Below, in pieces: positions 26,902-37,250 of a stretch of 64,000 bases of DNA. A model generated the notes under the pieces. It was given only the letters and a program-made list of their open reading frames with translations, searched no databases and was not told the origin of the DNA. Location of the stretch: contig CAWHVV010000010.1 in the NCBI GenBank assembly GCA_963832945.1, positions 248,001-312,000 of the forward strand, read 5' to 3'. The position numbers and the translations under genes were made by a program. The stretch's first letter is position 1; the number at the start of each line of letters is the position of its first letter. Origin of the DNA: JAFEDN01 sp963832945 (GTDB taxonomy: Bacteria > Pseudomonadota > Gammaproteobacteria > Coxiellales > Coxiellaceae).

Positions 26902-29163
26902 TTATTTTCCGGCGCGAATCAGACCGGCCATGCCCTGTTCTTCGATCACCATTTCCATGTGGTTGCGGATTTCTATCGGGTCGTCCATTCGCAAAACATG
27001 TTTGAGAATGGATTTAGCGCGTTCGAGAGTGATTTGCCGGATTACCCATTTCATTCGCAAAAGACTGCGCGGACTCATGCTCAAAGCGTCGAACCCCATC
27101 GCCAACAATAAAATCACCATCATCGGATCGCTGGCTAACTCTCCGCAGATGCTGATCGGCTTCCCGGCTTTATGACTTCCTTTTACGGCCTGTTGTAATG
27201 CCCGTAAAACGGCCGGATGATAACCTGAGTAATTACTGGCGACGTGCGGATTATTGCGATCCACCGCCAGTAAATATTGAATCAAATCATTGCTGCCCAC
27301 CGACAAAAAATCCACCCGCCTGGCCATTTCATAAGACTGGTATACCGCCGCCGGGACTTCGATCATTAAGCCGATCTTCGGCATTTTCAGTGTCGGATAT
27401 TCATCAATTAATTCGTGGTAACTCTGCCTGATTAAACAGGTTGACTGCTCGATTTCAGCCACGGAAGTGACCATCGGCAGCATGATAGATAAATTATCCA
27501 GACCCACACTGGCGGACAACATCGCCCGGATTTGCTGCAGGAAAATTTCGGGATGGTCCAGACTCACCCGAATCCCCCGCCAGCCTAAAAATGGATTCGG
27601 CTCTTCCACTGGAAAATAGGGCAATTTCTTATCCCCGCCAATATCCAGAGTCCTCATCACCACGGGGCGTGGCGCAAACGCCGCCAATAATTGCTGGTAT
27701 TGCGAATGCTGTTCTTTTTCGCTGGGGAAACGGTCCCGCAGCATAAACGTAAGTTCGGTACGGTACAGCCCCACTCCCTCCGCCGAACTGTGTAACGCCG
27801 AAAGTTCACTCTCCAGCGCCAGGCCCGTATTAACCCAAAGTCCGATGCTATGGCCATCCCGGGTTTTAGCGGGCAGATTCTGTAATTCGGCTAATTGTGC
27901 GTCTAACTGCTTTTCTTCCAGCATCAGCGCCTGAAACTCTTTCCTGAGCGTCGGCGCCGGCGCCACATAGACCTGGCCGTTGTAACCATCCACAATTAAT
28001 TCTTTACCGGATAATTGATCCATCACCACCCCCGTCAATCCCATTACGGCCGGTATTCCTAAAGAACGCGCCAAAATCGCCACGTGCGAATTCGCAGAGC
28101 CGGAAGCCGAAACTATACCCGCCAGACGTTCGCGCGGCACTTCCATAATGCTGGTGGCCGTCACTTCCTCGCTAATTAAGATAGTTTTTTTAGGATAATA
28201 CTCCGGCGGCGGACGCTTTTCCGTTTGCAGATGAGAAAGAATCCGTCTTCCCAAATCACGAAAATCAGCGGCGCGCTCGCGCAAATATTCATCTTCAAAG
28301 GCCTCAAAATGCATGATATGCCGCTTGATCACTCGTTTCAATGCGCCCTGCGCCCATTGGCCGCCCTTGATTTCTTCTATCACCTCGTTCATTAAACTGC
28401 GGCTGTCAAGAATACGCATATAGGCGTCAAATAAAGCCTGTTCGGCCACAGATAATAACGTTTGTGCGCGGATCTGTAATTGATGAATTTCTTCTCTCGC
28501 AGCTGCCAGGGCCTTTTCAAATAAATCACACTCGTGCCTGACCTGCGTGGTGGTGCGTTCAGGGACTGCATTAAGATCGGCGGGAGGAAAAAACATGACA
28601 CCCTTGCCAATCGCCACACCGGATGCGCCCGGAATGCCGTTCAATTCTTTCAGCTTGCGTGTTCGGGTTTTAACAGCTGCCTGCAATCCGCCTTTCGAGC
28701 AACCGTCGGCAATATCACTGGCTAACTGAATGGCGAGAGTCACCAGCATCTCTGTGGTTTCGGTGGGGAACTGATGCCTGATTCGTTGCTGAACCGTTAA
28801 AACCCCTAATAAATGGCCCTGATAGAGTATTGGGATACCGAGAAAACCGCGAAATTCTTCATCGCTAAGATCGACTATGTCAGAATAGGCGCTGGCATCA
28901 TTCAGGTTGATCACTTCTTCCCGCTCACCCACCTGACCGATTAAACCTTCCCCCAATTTAATCCGCAATTTCCCAATCAGTTCAGTCGAAACACCCGCCG
29001 CCGCCAGAAGTACGTATTCCGCCCGCTCATCATCCAGTAAAAAAATCGCGCACGCATCCAGGGCCAGTTCTTCGTAAATATTTTTGACGACTACGTTGAG
29101 CGCCGCCGGTAAATCTCCGACCAAATCCATTTCATGGACAATACGGCTCAATGCTGTTAACAC
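26902..29163 (-). CDS. ptsP: Phosphoenolpyruvate-protein phosphotransferase PtsP (EI-Ntr)
   Basis: First enzyme of the nitrogen-type phosphotransferase relay; takes phosphate from PEP onto a histidine and passes it to NPr/EIIA-Ntr for regulation rather than sugar uptake. 753 residues: N-terminal GAF domain (about 1-160, LALDACAIFLLDDERAEYVL), HPr-binding and swivelling domains with catalytic His in SGSANSHVAILARSLGIPAV near 360, and a PEP-binding barrel with LYRTELTFMLRDRFPSE, RTLDIGGDKKLPYF, SVGSNDLIQYLLAVDRNN and the Cys loop ISICGELASDP near 665. The start overlaps the rppH stop by 7 bases, so the two are coupled. The frame is intact. Confidence 0.94.
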   Translation of the reverse strand: MLTALSRIVHEMDLVGDLPAALNVVVKNIYEELALDACAIFLLDDERAEYVLLAAAGVSTELIGKLRIKLGEGLIGQVGEREEVINLNDASAYSDIVDLSDEEFRGFLGIPILYQGHLLGVLTVQQRIRHQFPTETTEMLVTLAIQLASDIADGCSKGGLQAAVKTRTRKLKELNGIPGASGVAIGKGVMFFPPADLNAVPERTTTQVRHECDLFEKALAAAREEIHQLQIRAQTLLSVAEQALFDAYMRILDSRSLMNEVIEEIKGGQWAQGALKRVIKRHIMHFEAFEDEYLRERAADFRDLGRRILSHLQTEKRPPPEYYPKKTILISEEVTATSIMEVPRERLAGIVSASGSANSHVAILARSLGIPAVMGLTGVVMDQLSGKELIVDGYNGQVYVAPAPTLRKEFQALMLEEKQLDAQLAELQNLPAKTRDGHSIGLWVNTGLALESELSALHSSAEGVGLYRTELTFMLRDRFPSEKEQHSQYQQLLAAFAPRPVVMRTLDIGGDKKLPYFPVEEPNPFLGWRGIRVSLDHPEIFLQQIRAMLSASVGLDNLSIMLPMVTSVAEIEQSTCLIRQSYHELIDEYPTLKMPKIGLMIEVPAAVYQSYEMARRVDFLSVGSNDLIQYLLAVDRNNPHVASNYSGYHPAVLRALQQAVKGSHKAGKPISICGELASDPMMVILLLAMGFDALSMSPRSLLRMKWVIRQITLERAKSILKHVLRMDDPIEIRNHMEMVIEEQGMAGLIRAGK

Positions 29164-29648
29164 AACCCCCTCCTCAGGTTTAGCAGCGGCTCAAATTGTT
29201 CGAGCACCTGACGATACACCTCACGCTTAAACTCGATGACAACTGTTAAGGGTAACCAGTAATCCACCCAACGCCACTGATCAAACTCCGGCGAAGCACT
29301 GCTGTCTAATTTTATCCGGCTGTCATCGCTGACCAGACGCAATAAAAACCATTTTTGCTTTTGACCAATACACAAAGGCATCCGCTCCGTTCGCTGGTAG
29401 CAGATGGGCAGTTTATAAAATAACCATTCGTCCGTTTTGCCTAATACTTGCACATCCTGAGCGGACAGTCCCAGTTCTTCGTTCAATTCCCGATACATGG
29501 CTTCTTCTTCATTTTCCCCGGCGTCAATGCCTCCCTGGGGAAATTGCCAGGCGGACGGATTGCCGATGCGGCGCCCCCATAAAATACTGTTTTGGGAATT
29601 AACGATGACCAATCCTACATTGAGTCGAAAACCATTTTGATCAATCAC
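29157..29648 (-). CDS. rppH: RNA pyrophosphohydrolase
   Basis: Removes pyrophosphate from 5'-triphosphate mRNAs to trigger decay. 163 residues with a complete Nudix box (GGIDAGENEEEAMYRELNEE near residue 39), preceded by WGRRIGNPSAWQFPQ. The neighbouring rppH-ptsP order is common in gammaproteobacteria. ATG 29648 is 270 bases from the divergent nrdA. Confidence 0.93.
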   Translation of the reverse strand: MIDQNGFRLNVGLVIVNSQNSILWGRRIGNPSAWQFPQGGIDAGENEEEAMYRELNEELGLSAQDVQVLGKTDEWLFYKLPICYQRTERMPLCIGQKQKWFLLRLVSDDSRIKLDSSASPEFDQWRWVDYWLPLTVVIEFKREVYRQVLEQFEPLLNLRRGLC

Positions 29649-29747
29649 TTAAACTACCTTACCGCCGTTTGACACTTCGCAAAGGAGAGTTCCCTTCAGC
29701 GGGAACTCCTGCAATTGTTTCATAAATCCCTATGCTTTCCTACAGGG

Positions 29748-29767
29748 GAATCCACAGTTTATCCACA
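29748..29767 (+). promoter_or_regulatory. DnaA boxes upstream of nrdA
   Basis: TTATCCACA at 29759-29767 is a perfect consensus DnaA box, and GAATCCACA just before it (about 29748-29756) is a near match. DnaA boxes control nrdAB in E. coli, tying dNTP supply to replication initiation. Here they lie about 155 bases before the nrdA start. Confidence 0.65.
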
Positions 29768-29788
29768 TATTATCCTCAGGTTTTCCCC

Positions 29789-29854
29789 TTGCAATTGAGG
29801 CTGAAACACATTATCTTGTGTTTATACAACCCGTCAATACCCATATATTGGGGT
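29789..29854 (+). promoter_or_regulatory. nrdA promoter with two NrdR boxes
   Basis: ACACATTATCTTGTGT (29806-29821) and ACCCATATATTGGGGT (29839-29854) both fit the NrdR consensus ACACWATATATWGTGT in outline. Their starts are 33 bp apart, about three helical turns as expected for cooperative NrdR binding. TTGCAA (29789-29794) and TTATCT (29811-29816), spaced 16, form a plausible promoter whose -10 is covered by the first box, fitting repression. Confidence 0.65.
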
Positions 29855-29918
29855 CGTAACCCATATTGAATTTTTTAAGGATCCTTTTTTTCCATTTTAG
29901 CTTACATGAGGAGCGGTC

Positions 29919-32709
29919 ATGAGCACACAAGATATTTTAACGTGCCGTTGAACCTGGCGCTCTGCGGGTAATACGCCGTAACGGTAACGTCACGGGATAC
30001 GACGCCAATCGTATTATGGTGGCCATGAAAAAAGCATTCCTGGCGGTGGAGGGCAATGACGCCATTCACGCCGATCGCATCCAAAAAACCGTGGAACAAT
30101 TGACCCAGCAAATTAGCGAACGTTTTATGCGGCGCTCGGTGGTGGAAGGCGTTATTCACATTGAATCCATTCAGGACCAGGTTGAACTGGCGCTGATGCG
30201 CGCGGGCGAGCAAAAAGTAGCCCGTGCTTATGTGCTGTATCGTGAAGCGCGCCATCAGGAGCGTTTGGCGCAAACGATCAAAATGCCCTCTCTGATTGAT
30301 TCGATCACCGTCACCCTGGCCGATGGCCATACCGTTCCGCTGGACCGCCAGTGGCTCCAGCGCCTGATTGAGCGGGCCTGCCTGGGGATTCCTGATGTCT
30401 CTGCGCAACCTATTTTTGACGATGTGCAAAAAAATCTGTTCAACGGCGTCGGAATTAAAGATATTTATAAAGCATTGGCGCTGAGCGCGAGAACCCTGGT
30501 GGAAACCGAGCCCAACTACAGTCTGGTCACCGCCCGTTTGCTGCTGGAAGATATTTATGAAGAAACCAGCCAGGCGCTGGGCGTCATTCGGAACAAGGAT
30601 TTCAGTCATATCCACGCCTGGTATGCGGAATGCTTTAAAGCGTTTATCGCGCAGGGAATTACAGCGGAATTACTCCACGCCAATTTGCAGGATTTTGACC
30701 TTGACCGGCTGGGCCAGGCGCTGAAAATTCAGAACGTGATCAGAACTTCAACTATCTGGGTTTGCAAACTTTGTATGACCGTTACTTTATCCACCGCAGG
30801 GGCCATCGCATCGAATTGCCGCAAGCATTTTTTATGCGGGTGGCGATGGGACTGGCGCATTGCGAAGGTGAACAGCGCAATGAAAAAGCCATTGAATTTT
30901 ATAATTTGCTGTCTTCATTTGATTTTATGAGTTCAACGCCAACTTTATTTAATTCCGGCACCTGCCGCCCGCAATTGTCCAGCTGTTTTTTAACCACCGT
31001 TCCGGATGATTTGGATGGCATTTACAGCGCCATTAAAGATAACGCACTGTTATCAAAATATGCCGGCGGCCTTGGCAACGACTGGACGCCGGTGCGGGCA
31101 ATGGGCGCGCATATCAAAGGCACCAATGGCAAATCTTTGGGCGTAGTGCCCTTTTTAAACGTCGCCGATGCGACCGCGGTGGCCGTGAATCAAGGCGGTA
31201 AACGCAAAGGCGCGCTGTGTTCCTATCTAGAAACCTGGCACATGGATATCGAAGAATTTTTGGAATTGCGCAAAAATACCGGTGATGAACGCCGGCGCAC
31301 GCACGACATGAATACCGCGAATTGGATTCCGGATTTATTCATGAAGCGCGTATTCGCAAAAGCAAGATTGGACATTATTTTCGCCCGATGAAACCCACGA
31401 CCTGCACGATCTATACGGCGATGCATTTGAAAAGGCTTACGTCGCTTACGAAGAACAAGCGAAAGCCGGGCAAATTCGCAGCCGCACCATTCCGGCGGTC
31501 ACGTTATGGCGGAAAATGCTGGGCATGTTATTTGAAACGGGTCATCCGTGGGTGACATTTAAAGATCCTTGCAATATCCGTTCGCCACAGCAACATGTCG
31601 GCGTGGTGCATAGCTCCAATTTATGCACGGAAATCACCTTAAATACGTCCGCGACTGAAATTGCGGTTTGCAATTTGGGCAGTCATCAACCTGGCCCATC
31701 ATCTTAAAGACGGCAAACTGGATATTCCCAAATTGGCCAAAACCGTTAAAACCGCCATGCGCATGTTGGATAATGTCATCGATATTAATTATTACAGTGT
31801 CCCGCAGGCCAAAAATTCCAACTTCAAACATCGCCCGGTGGGCCTGGGCCTGATGGGCTTTCAAGATGCCTTGTATGAACAGCGTATTCCTTATGCTTCT
31901 CCCGAAGCGGTTGAATTTGCGGATCGCTGCATGGAACAGATCAGTTATTATGCCATTGTAGCTTCGAGCGAACTGGCGCAAGAACGCGGCAGTTATGAAA
32001 CTTTTGAAGGATCGTTGTGGAGCCAAGGCATTTTACCGATTGATTCGATCAAACTACTGAAAAAATACCGCGGCCAATATCTGGAACAGGATGACAGCAA
32101 AACCTTGGATTGGGACAGTTTGCGCCGACGCGTCATGAAAACACGGCATGCGCAATTCCAATGTCCTGGCGATTGCGCCGACGGCGACCATTGCCAATAT
32201 TTGCGACGTGACGCAATCGATTGAGCCGACTTATCAAAATTTATTTGTGAAATCGAATTTATCGGGTGAATTTACTGTCATCAATCCTTATTTAGTACAG
32301 GATTTGAAAAAAATCGGTCTGTGGGACGAGGTGATGGTCAATGATCTGAAATATTATAATGGCAGCTGTCCGCTATTGAACGCATTCCCGCCAGACTTCA
32401 AACAATTATACGCGACCGCGTTTGAAATTGAGCCGCGCTGGTTAGTCGAATGCGCCTCACGGCGGCAAAAATGGATTGACCAAGCGCAATCGTTAAATTT
32501 ATATATGGCCGAGCCTTCCGGAAAAAAACTCGATATTCTGTACCGCATGGCTTGGTTAATGGGTTTAAAAACCACTTATTATCTTCGCAGCATGGGCGCC
32601 ACCGGCACTGAAAAAGCCACCATTGCCGATAGCGCCCTGAATGCGGTAAGCGCCGAACAACCGCCCGCCTGTTCAATCGACAGACCCCGACTGCGAAGCT
32701 TGTCAATAA
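29919..32709 (+). CDS. nrdA: Ribonucleoside-diphosphate reductase, large subunit (class Ia), about six frameshifts
   Basis: Reduces ribonucleoside diphosphates to deoxy forms. ATG 29919 follows GAGGAG. Across frames: an ATP-cone (ALRVIRRNGNVTGYDANRI), a second degenerate ATP-cone (LPSLIDSITVTLADG-like to about residue 230) as in Pseudomonas NrdA, redox Cys in QLSSCFLTTVP, thiyl Cys/Glu in SSNLCTEITLN, partner Cys in IAVCNLGSINLAH, TIANICDVTQSIEPTYQN, and a C-terminal DCEACQ thiol pair. Frame changes are near 29948, 30738, 31365, 31684, 32138 and 32684. All active-site residues survive, so the breaks are probably sequence errors in an essential gene. Confidence 0.88.
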
Positions 32710-32722
32710 CTATTTAAGGAGA

Positions 32723-33929
32723 ATGGAAAATGCTGAACCTAAAATTTTAAACTGGGATGATTACAACGACAATGCCGCGCCATCCGCTGCAGCGCGGAAA
32801 TGCCCATCTTGCCGCCGCCATCACGGATACCGCCGAATCACGACAACGATCCACGGCGCCACGGGACTGGAAGAATTAGAAATGGGCGCGGCGCGCATTC
32901 ACGTTGATGATAAGCGAATTATTAATTGCCACGCCGATCTTAAATCAACTGGTGCCCTTTAAATACAAATGGGCGTGGGAAAAATATTTAGCGGGCTGCG
33001 CCAATCACTGGATGCCCAATGAAATCAACATGGCCGCCGATATCGCGTTGTGGAAAGATCCGCAATGGCTTAACCGAAGATGAGCGCATCATCATCAAAC
33101 GCAGTTTGGGATTTTTTTCGACTGCCGATTCATTGGTTGCCAATAATTTGGTGTTGGCCGTTTACCGTCATATTACCAATCCCGAATGCCGGCAATATTT
33201 ATTGCGCCAGGCATTTGAAGAAGCGTTGCATACCCATGCTTATCAACACGTGATTGAAAGTCTGGGTCTGGATGAAGCGGAAGTATTTAACATGTACCGT
33301 GAAGTACCCTCGGTTGCTAAAAAAGCAGCCTGGGCGATTCCTTACACGCGAAGCTTAAGCGATCCCAAATTCCACACCGGCACGCCTGAAAACGATCAGC
33401 GGTTATTGCGTGATTTGATTGCGTTTTACGTGGTATTTGAAGCTATTTTCTTTTACGTCGGCTTTACCCAAATTTTAGCCATGGGCCGTCGCGATAAAAT
33501 GACCGGCACTTCCGAACAATTTCAATATATTTTGCGCGATGAATCCATGCATGTGAATTTTGGCATTGATGTGATCAATCAAATTAAAATTGAAAATCCG
33601 CATTTATGGACCAAGGAATTCCAGACAAGAAGTGATTGATATGATTCGCGAAGGCGTCGATTTGGAATATCAATACGCCAAAGACACCATGCCCCGCGGT
33701 ATTTTAGGCTTAAACGCCGAATATGTTCAGAGAATATTTGCAATACATCGCCAATCGCCGCTGCGCGCAAATCGGCTTACCCGAACAATATCCGGGCGTC
33801 GAAAATCCATTTCCATGGATGAGTGAAATGATGGATCTCAAGAAAGAGAAAAACTTCTTCGAAACCCGCGTCATCGAATATCAGGCCGGCGGAACCCTAA
33901 ATTGGGAAGAGGACGATACTGATTCATAA
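32723..33929 (+). CDS. nrdB: Ribonucleoside-diphosphate reductase, small subunit, several frameshifts
   Basis: Iron-binding radical subunit partnering NrdA. AAGGAG sits at 32716-32721; the listed ATG is one base away, so ATG 32730 (MLNLK, then a frame change into LNWDDYN) may be the real start. Recognisable stretches: DKRIINCHADL, FKYKWAWEKYLAGCANHWMP, SLGFFSTADSLVANNLVLAV, FEEALHTHAYQHVIESLGLD (metal ligands), FEAIFFYVGFTQILAMG, ILRDESMHVNFGIDVIN (metal ligands), and FETRVIEYQAGGTLNWEEDD at the C-terminus that docks to NrdA. Frame changes are near 32800, 32870, 32945, 33070, 33625 and 33727. It is 13 bases after nrdA. Confidence 0.87.
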
Positions 33930-34016
33930 CCACTAAAACCTTTTTGGCGTAGTCAGAAATTTTTAAACTCACTCCGCTGTTTTCAGCGACACCCGCCTGC
34001 TCGCAGGATTGCCTAA

Positions 34017-34094
34017 ACGGGTCCTGGCAGAGCGGAGCAGATTTTGTGCTCGGGAGTACCCTGCGCGCAAAATCTGCTCCGCTCTGCCACCCGT
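34017..34094. repeat. Long intergenic hairpin after nrdB
   Basis: ACGGGT..TGGCAGAGCGGAGCAGATTTTG pairs with CAAAATCTGCTCCGCTCTGCCA..ACCCGT around a ~20-base loop, giving a stem of about 28 bp with small interruptions. It has no following T-run, so it is more like an intergenic palindromic element than a classical terminator, though it could still protect or end the nrdAB transcript. Confidence 0.6.
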
Positions 34095-34245
34095 TGCAAA
34101 GTTCGCTGGCGGATGCGCTGAAAACCGCTATGCAGAACGCCCTCTTTTTCTTCTGGAAATACTTTCGAAACCTGCAGGATCATTGATTTCGCCAATACCC
34201 ATTTTTATAAAAATCCCGAAAATCGCTGCAAGTTTGTCATTGAAC

Positions 34246-34273
34246 TTGACAGTCGTAACTTGTAGAATAATAA
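34246..34273 (+). promoter_or_regulatory. Candidate promoter of the restriction-modification pair
   Basis: TTGACA (34246-34251), a 16-base spacer and TAATAA (34268-34273) would start transcription about 60 bases before the restriction-gene remnant. GGGAG precedes its ATG. Confidence 0.4.
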
Positions 34274-34338
34274 ATGAATCAGTCTACTTTTTACGGGGTT
34301 TCTTTATAACTATTGTTTAGCCTATACTTAACGGGAGT

Positions 34339-34726
34339 ATGAAATTGGGAACTGATTTATTGCCAATTACAATTCGAGAAAAATATGAGGTACATGAATG
34401 GAAACACGCTTGTGCCATATTAAAAAATGATTTTCCCACGGAATGGGACGACATCATAGCTCTGTTAAGCGAGTTTAAATTATGTCAAAGCTGGATAGTT
34501 GCTGATGGTGGCAGCAAATCAAAAGTCGCCAAATTTATGGATAATTTTTTATATCAAAAAGGATGGGAAGAAAGATATTTTTAATCAGTTAGGCAAAGGG
34601 ACCTCTTATGGAAATTCTACAACCCATTTATCCAAATTAATTCCCAAAATTGAAGGTGGTGGAGGCGCGGGTTGCCCTCTCCTGGTTTTTGGTATTAAGC
34701 CAACCCTGCTAACCGGAGATTGCTAA
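34339..34726 (+). pseudogene. BglII/BstYI-type restriction endonuclease remnant with core deleted
   Basis: The first frame (34339-34584, 81 residues) begins MKLGTDLLPITIREKYEVHE and contains HACAILKNDFPTEWDDII and GGSKSKVAKFMDNFLYQKGW, resembling the N-terminus of BglII/BstYI-type type II endonucleases. The next frame, from about 34575, reads FNQLGKGTSYGNSTTHLSKL and then GGGAGCPLLVFGIKP, resembling the C-terminus of the same family (BstYI has a comparable SGISYYEG...PLVLIGI segment). The middle, which should hold the catalytic acidic and EVQ-type residues, is missing. The gene is thus inactivated by an internal deletion plus frameshift. It is one base before the methyltransferase gene. The family assignment is from remembered sequence similarity. 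Confidence 0.6.
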
Positions 34727-34727
34727 A

Positions 34728-35390
34728 ATGAATTCAAATAACCTGTCACAAAACTTCATTAAAAAATGTAAAGGTTTAAATTGCAAGGTCATACTGGCCG
34801 ATCCACCCTGGCAGTTTCAAAATAGAACCGGGAAAATGGCCCCCGAACATAAACGCCTCTGTCGATACAATACACTAACTCTCAAGGAAATTATGGAGAT
34901 TCCTGTTACGATGGCAACGGCAGAAACCGCACATCTCTATCTTTGGGTACCCAATGCACTATTAGCGGAAGGCCTTGAAGTCATGAAGGCCTGGGGATTC
35001 AAATATAAAAGCAATTTAGTATGGCATAAAATTCGCAAAGACGGCGGACCAGACGGCAGAGGAGTCGGATTTTATTTTAGAAACACCACTGAAATTTTAT
35101 TATTTGGTGTCCGCGGCAGTATGAGAACATTAGCCCCTGGCAGAAGACAGGTTAATATTATAAAATCCATGAAAAGAGAACATTCAAGAAAGCCGGATGA
35201 ACAATATTCTATAATAGAAGCCTGTAGCCCCGGACCCTATTTGGAACTCTTTGCCAGAGGTCCTCATTCAGGATGGTACGCGTGGGGGAATGAGGCGGAA
35301 AATTATCAGCCTCACTGGCCCACTTATAAAAATAATAGCGCCCTAACCAAACAACGAAAACAACAAATCGAGTTGCCACTCCTGATTTAA
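34728..35390 (+). CDS. MT-A70 family adenine-N6 DNA methyltransferase
   Basis: 220 residues. Catalytic motif DPPW in VILADPPWQFQNRTG near residue 23; LYLWVPNALLAEGLEVMKAW near 68; the SAM-binding C-terminal YLELFARGPHSGWYAWGNE near 180. MT-A70 enzymes of bacteria and phages methylate adenine in DNA and often partner BglII/BstYI-type nucleases. Here the nuclease is dead, leaving a solitary methyltransferase. The site is unknown; an RGATCY-type site is inferred from the partner family. The 3' end overlaps an LRR-gene remnant on the other strand. Confidence 0.82.
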   Translation: MNSNNLSQNFIKKCKGLNCKVILADPPWQFQNRTGKMAPEHKRLCRYNTLTLKEIMEIPVTMATAETAHLYLWVPNALLAEGLEVMKAWGFKYKSNLVWHKIRKDGGPDGRGVGFYFRNTTEILLFGVRGSMRTLAPGRRQVNIIKSMKREHSRKPDEQYSIIEACSPGPYLELFARGPHSGWYAWGNEAENYQPHWPTYKNNSALTKQRKQQIELPLLI

Positions 35391-35525
35391 CTCTTTCGCA
35401 TACTGCGGTACTCTACTTATGTAGACCTTAATAGCATCGGAAGCCGTATTAACGAAATTTTCGTCAACGGGTATCGGCTGACTGATCAGATCTTTCATTT
35501 TAGTCAAAAATTCTTTCATTTTCAT
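35343..35525 (-). pseudogene. Remnant of a third LRR-gene copy (N-terminus only)
   Basis: A 60-codon ORF beginning MKMKEFLTKMKDLISQPIPV, almost identical to the first 20 residues of the two LRR genes upstream, then unrelated residues to a stop within the methyltransferase 3' end. The same TTCATTTCTCCATTATATCT leader precedes it. It marks the end of a tandem array; the rest of this copy has been lost. Expression as a small peptide is possible. Confidence 0.6.
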
Positions 35526-35532
35526 TTCTCCA

Positions 35533-37243
35533 TTATATCTGGGTTAAAGCGAACCGGTTGAGACTCTCGCTGATTTGAGGAAGCTCTTTATTTATTTGTT
35601 TTTTAATTTTAGGCGTTAATGAACGATAAAATAAGCCGGAATCATAAAGGTAAGAGTACCCTCTTTTGGTGTATTCAAAAACGATACCGATTAATACGCT
35701 GGGTATTGGCAGATGTTCCAATAGAACCTCCTTAAATTTTTGATCCTGTACCATTTGACGTGAATCATTCCTTATAGTTAACCGGTTTAGACCTTGATAG
35801 TGTTTGACCGCCGAGCAGAATCTGTTTGTAAGATGTTGAATTTGGGGGTATTGGATAGTGAGAGATTCCAGGTTTTGGTTACCTAACAGAAATAACCACC
35901 CCAACTGCTTTTCGTCCGCGATAGATACTTTGAGGGTCTTCAGGCTCTCATTCAGGGCCAAGGCAATTGCTCCTAAAGAACCAACAGGATTAGCCATCAA
36001 ATTTAACCAGGTAAGGCGTGTATTGCTAGCCAATGCAATGGCTCCCTCGTCATCAATATGACAACCCTTCAAACTCAGCTTGGTCAGTGTGGGATGTTTC
36101 GAAAAATCAACGGCGAGGCGGTTACCTAAAATATTCGAAGCGGATTGAGTAGCAAAGATATGACTTAAATTAAGAGAGCGCAAGACGGTATTCTGCAAAA
36201 AATAGGCGGCTCCCGTAAGGCCAATGCGGCAAAAGGCCAAATTAAGACAGGTCAACGTGCGATGGGTTGACAGGAGACGGGCGCTCTCATCAGATAATAG
36301 ACGGTTAACCTCTAAACTAAGATCTGTTAGGACATGATTTTCCATCAGAAAACCAACTCCTTTGTCAGTAATTTTGCAGCCGAACAAATTAAGTTTGGTC
36401 AAACCGGGATGAGTTGACAGATGAAGAGCGCCCTCATCATCAATATTGTTCATTTTTAAAATAAGCTCCCTTAGGACATGATTTTTCATCAAAACAGCAA
36501 CTCCGGTATTACTAATGTCGCACAGCGACAAGTCAAGCCTGGTTAAGGTTGGATGGGTCGACAAAATATCAGCGGCGTCATCACCTATGTGGGCGCCGTT
36601 AAGATTAAGGGATTTTAGAACATGGTTCTTCGAAAAAGGAAAGATTCCTTCCGCATTCATGACGGAGCAAGTAAAATCAAAATTTTCCACAGTGGAATGA
36701 TTCGATAAAATACGAACCTTATCGTTAACCATTACGGATTGGTTATTATCACTTCCTGTTAATTTCAAAGTCTTGAGATGGGTATTTTTCTCCAATATTG
36801 CAAGGTTACTTTTTTCATCTATTAGTCTGGATAACTCCAGACTGGTCAGGGATTGATTATGCGCCAGGTCAACAAGTCCCTGATTAACGGTAAAAGGTAG
36901 ACCGAAATAATTCATGTTAAGGGTAGTTAAATTCCGACACGCTGCTAAAGTCGACATGAGCGTATCGAAACTACCTCCGGATTGAGAGAATAAGTCTCCA
37001 TTAATCCTAAGCCGAAGGATTTTTATATCAGGATTTACATTTAAATAATTTGCAAGAGGATAAATCTGATTGGCAATAGACAGAGGATATACCATCTGTA
37101 ATTCCATATCTAAATGGGTCAAAATATTGGTTAAATTTATTTATTTGTTTCTCGTCTGAATTCTTATCGAGAATATTTTTTTTTACGGGTATCGGCTGAC
37201 TGATCAGGTCTTTCATTTTAGTCAAAAGTTCTTTCATTTTCAT
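35533..37243 (-). pseudogene. Leucine-rich-repeat protein, second tandem copy, one-base frameshift near the N-terminus
   Basis: Same gene as the neighbour at 37251-38957, with scattered substitutions. The start MKMKELLTKMKDLISQPIPV at 37243 runs 71 codons in one frame. An extra base at about 37096 (CCATCTGTA versus CCATTGTA in the other copy) moves the rest into a second frame that reads to 35533 (529-residue ORF from 37122). Repeats have the RNase-inhibitor-type pattern, e.g. LTKLNLFGCKITDKGVGFLM. Either a true pseudogene or a start at 37122 giving an N-terminally shortened protein. The C-terminus ends SLNRFALTQI. Confidence 0.75.
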
Positions 37244-37250
37244 TTCTCCA

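Larger units (their letters stand above)
33930..34338. other. Gene-free stretch with a large hairpin
   Basis: No supported ORF in 409 bases. It contains the 78-bp hairpin at 34017-34094 and a candidate promoter at 34246-34273. The rest (34095-34245) shows nothing recognisable. Confidence 0.5.

Noticed and set aside
26902..29163. Several open frames of 60-75 codons antisense to ptsP, obgE, pgm and the transposase
   Set aside because: They lie entirely inside strongly supported genes, lack ribosome sites and read no known family; they are by-products of codon bias.
34339..34726. Two intact small genes in place of the nuclease
   Set aside because: The two frames abut with no ribosome site for the second, and together resemble the two ends of one nuclease family.
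35343..35525. An independent functional small protein
   Set aside because: Its first 20 residues copy the LRR-gene leader and the remainder overlaps the methyltransferase 3' end; a duplication remnant is simpler.
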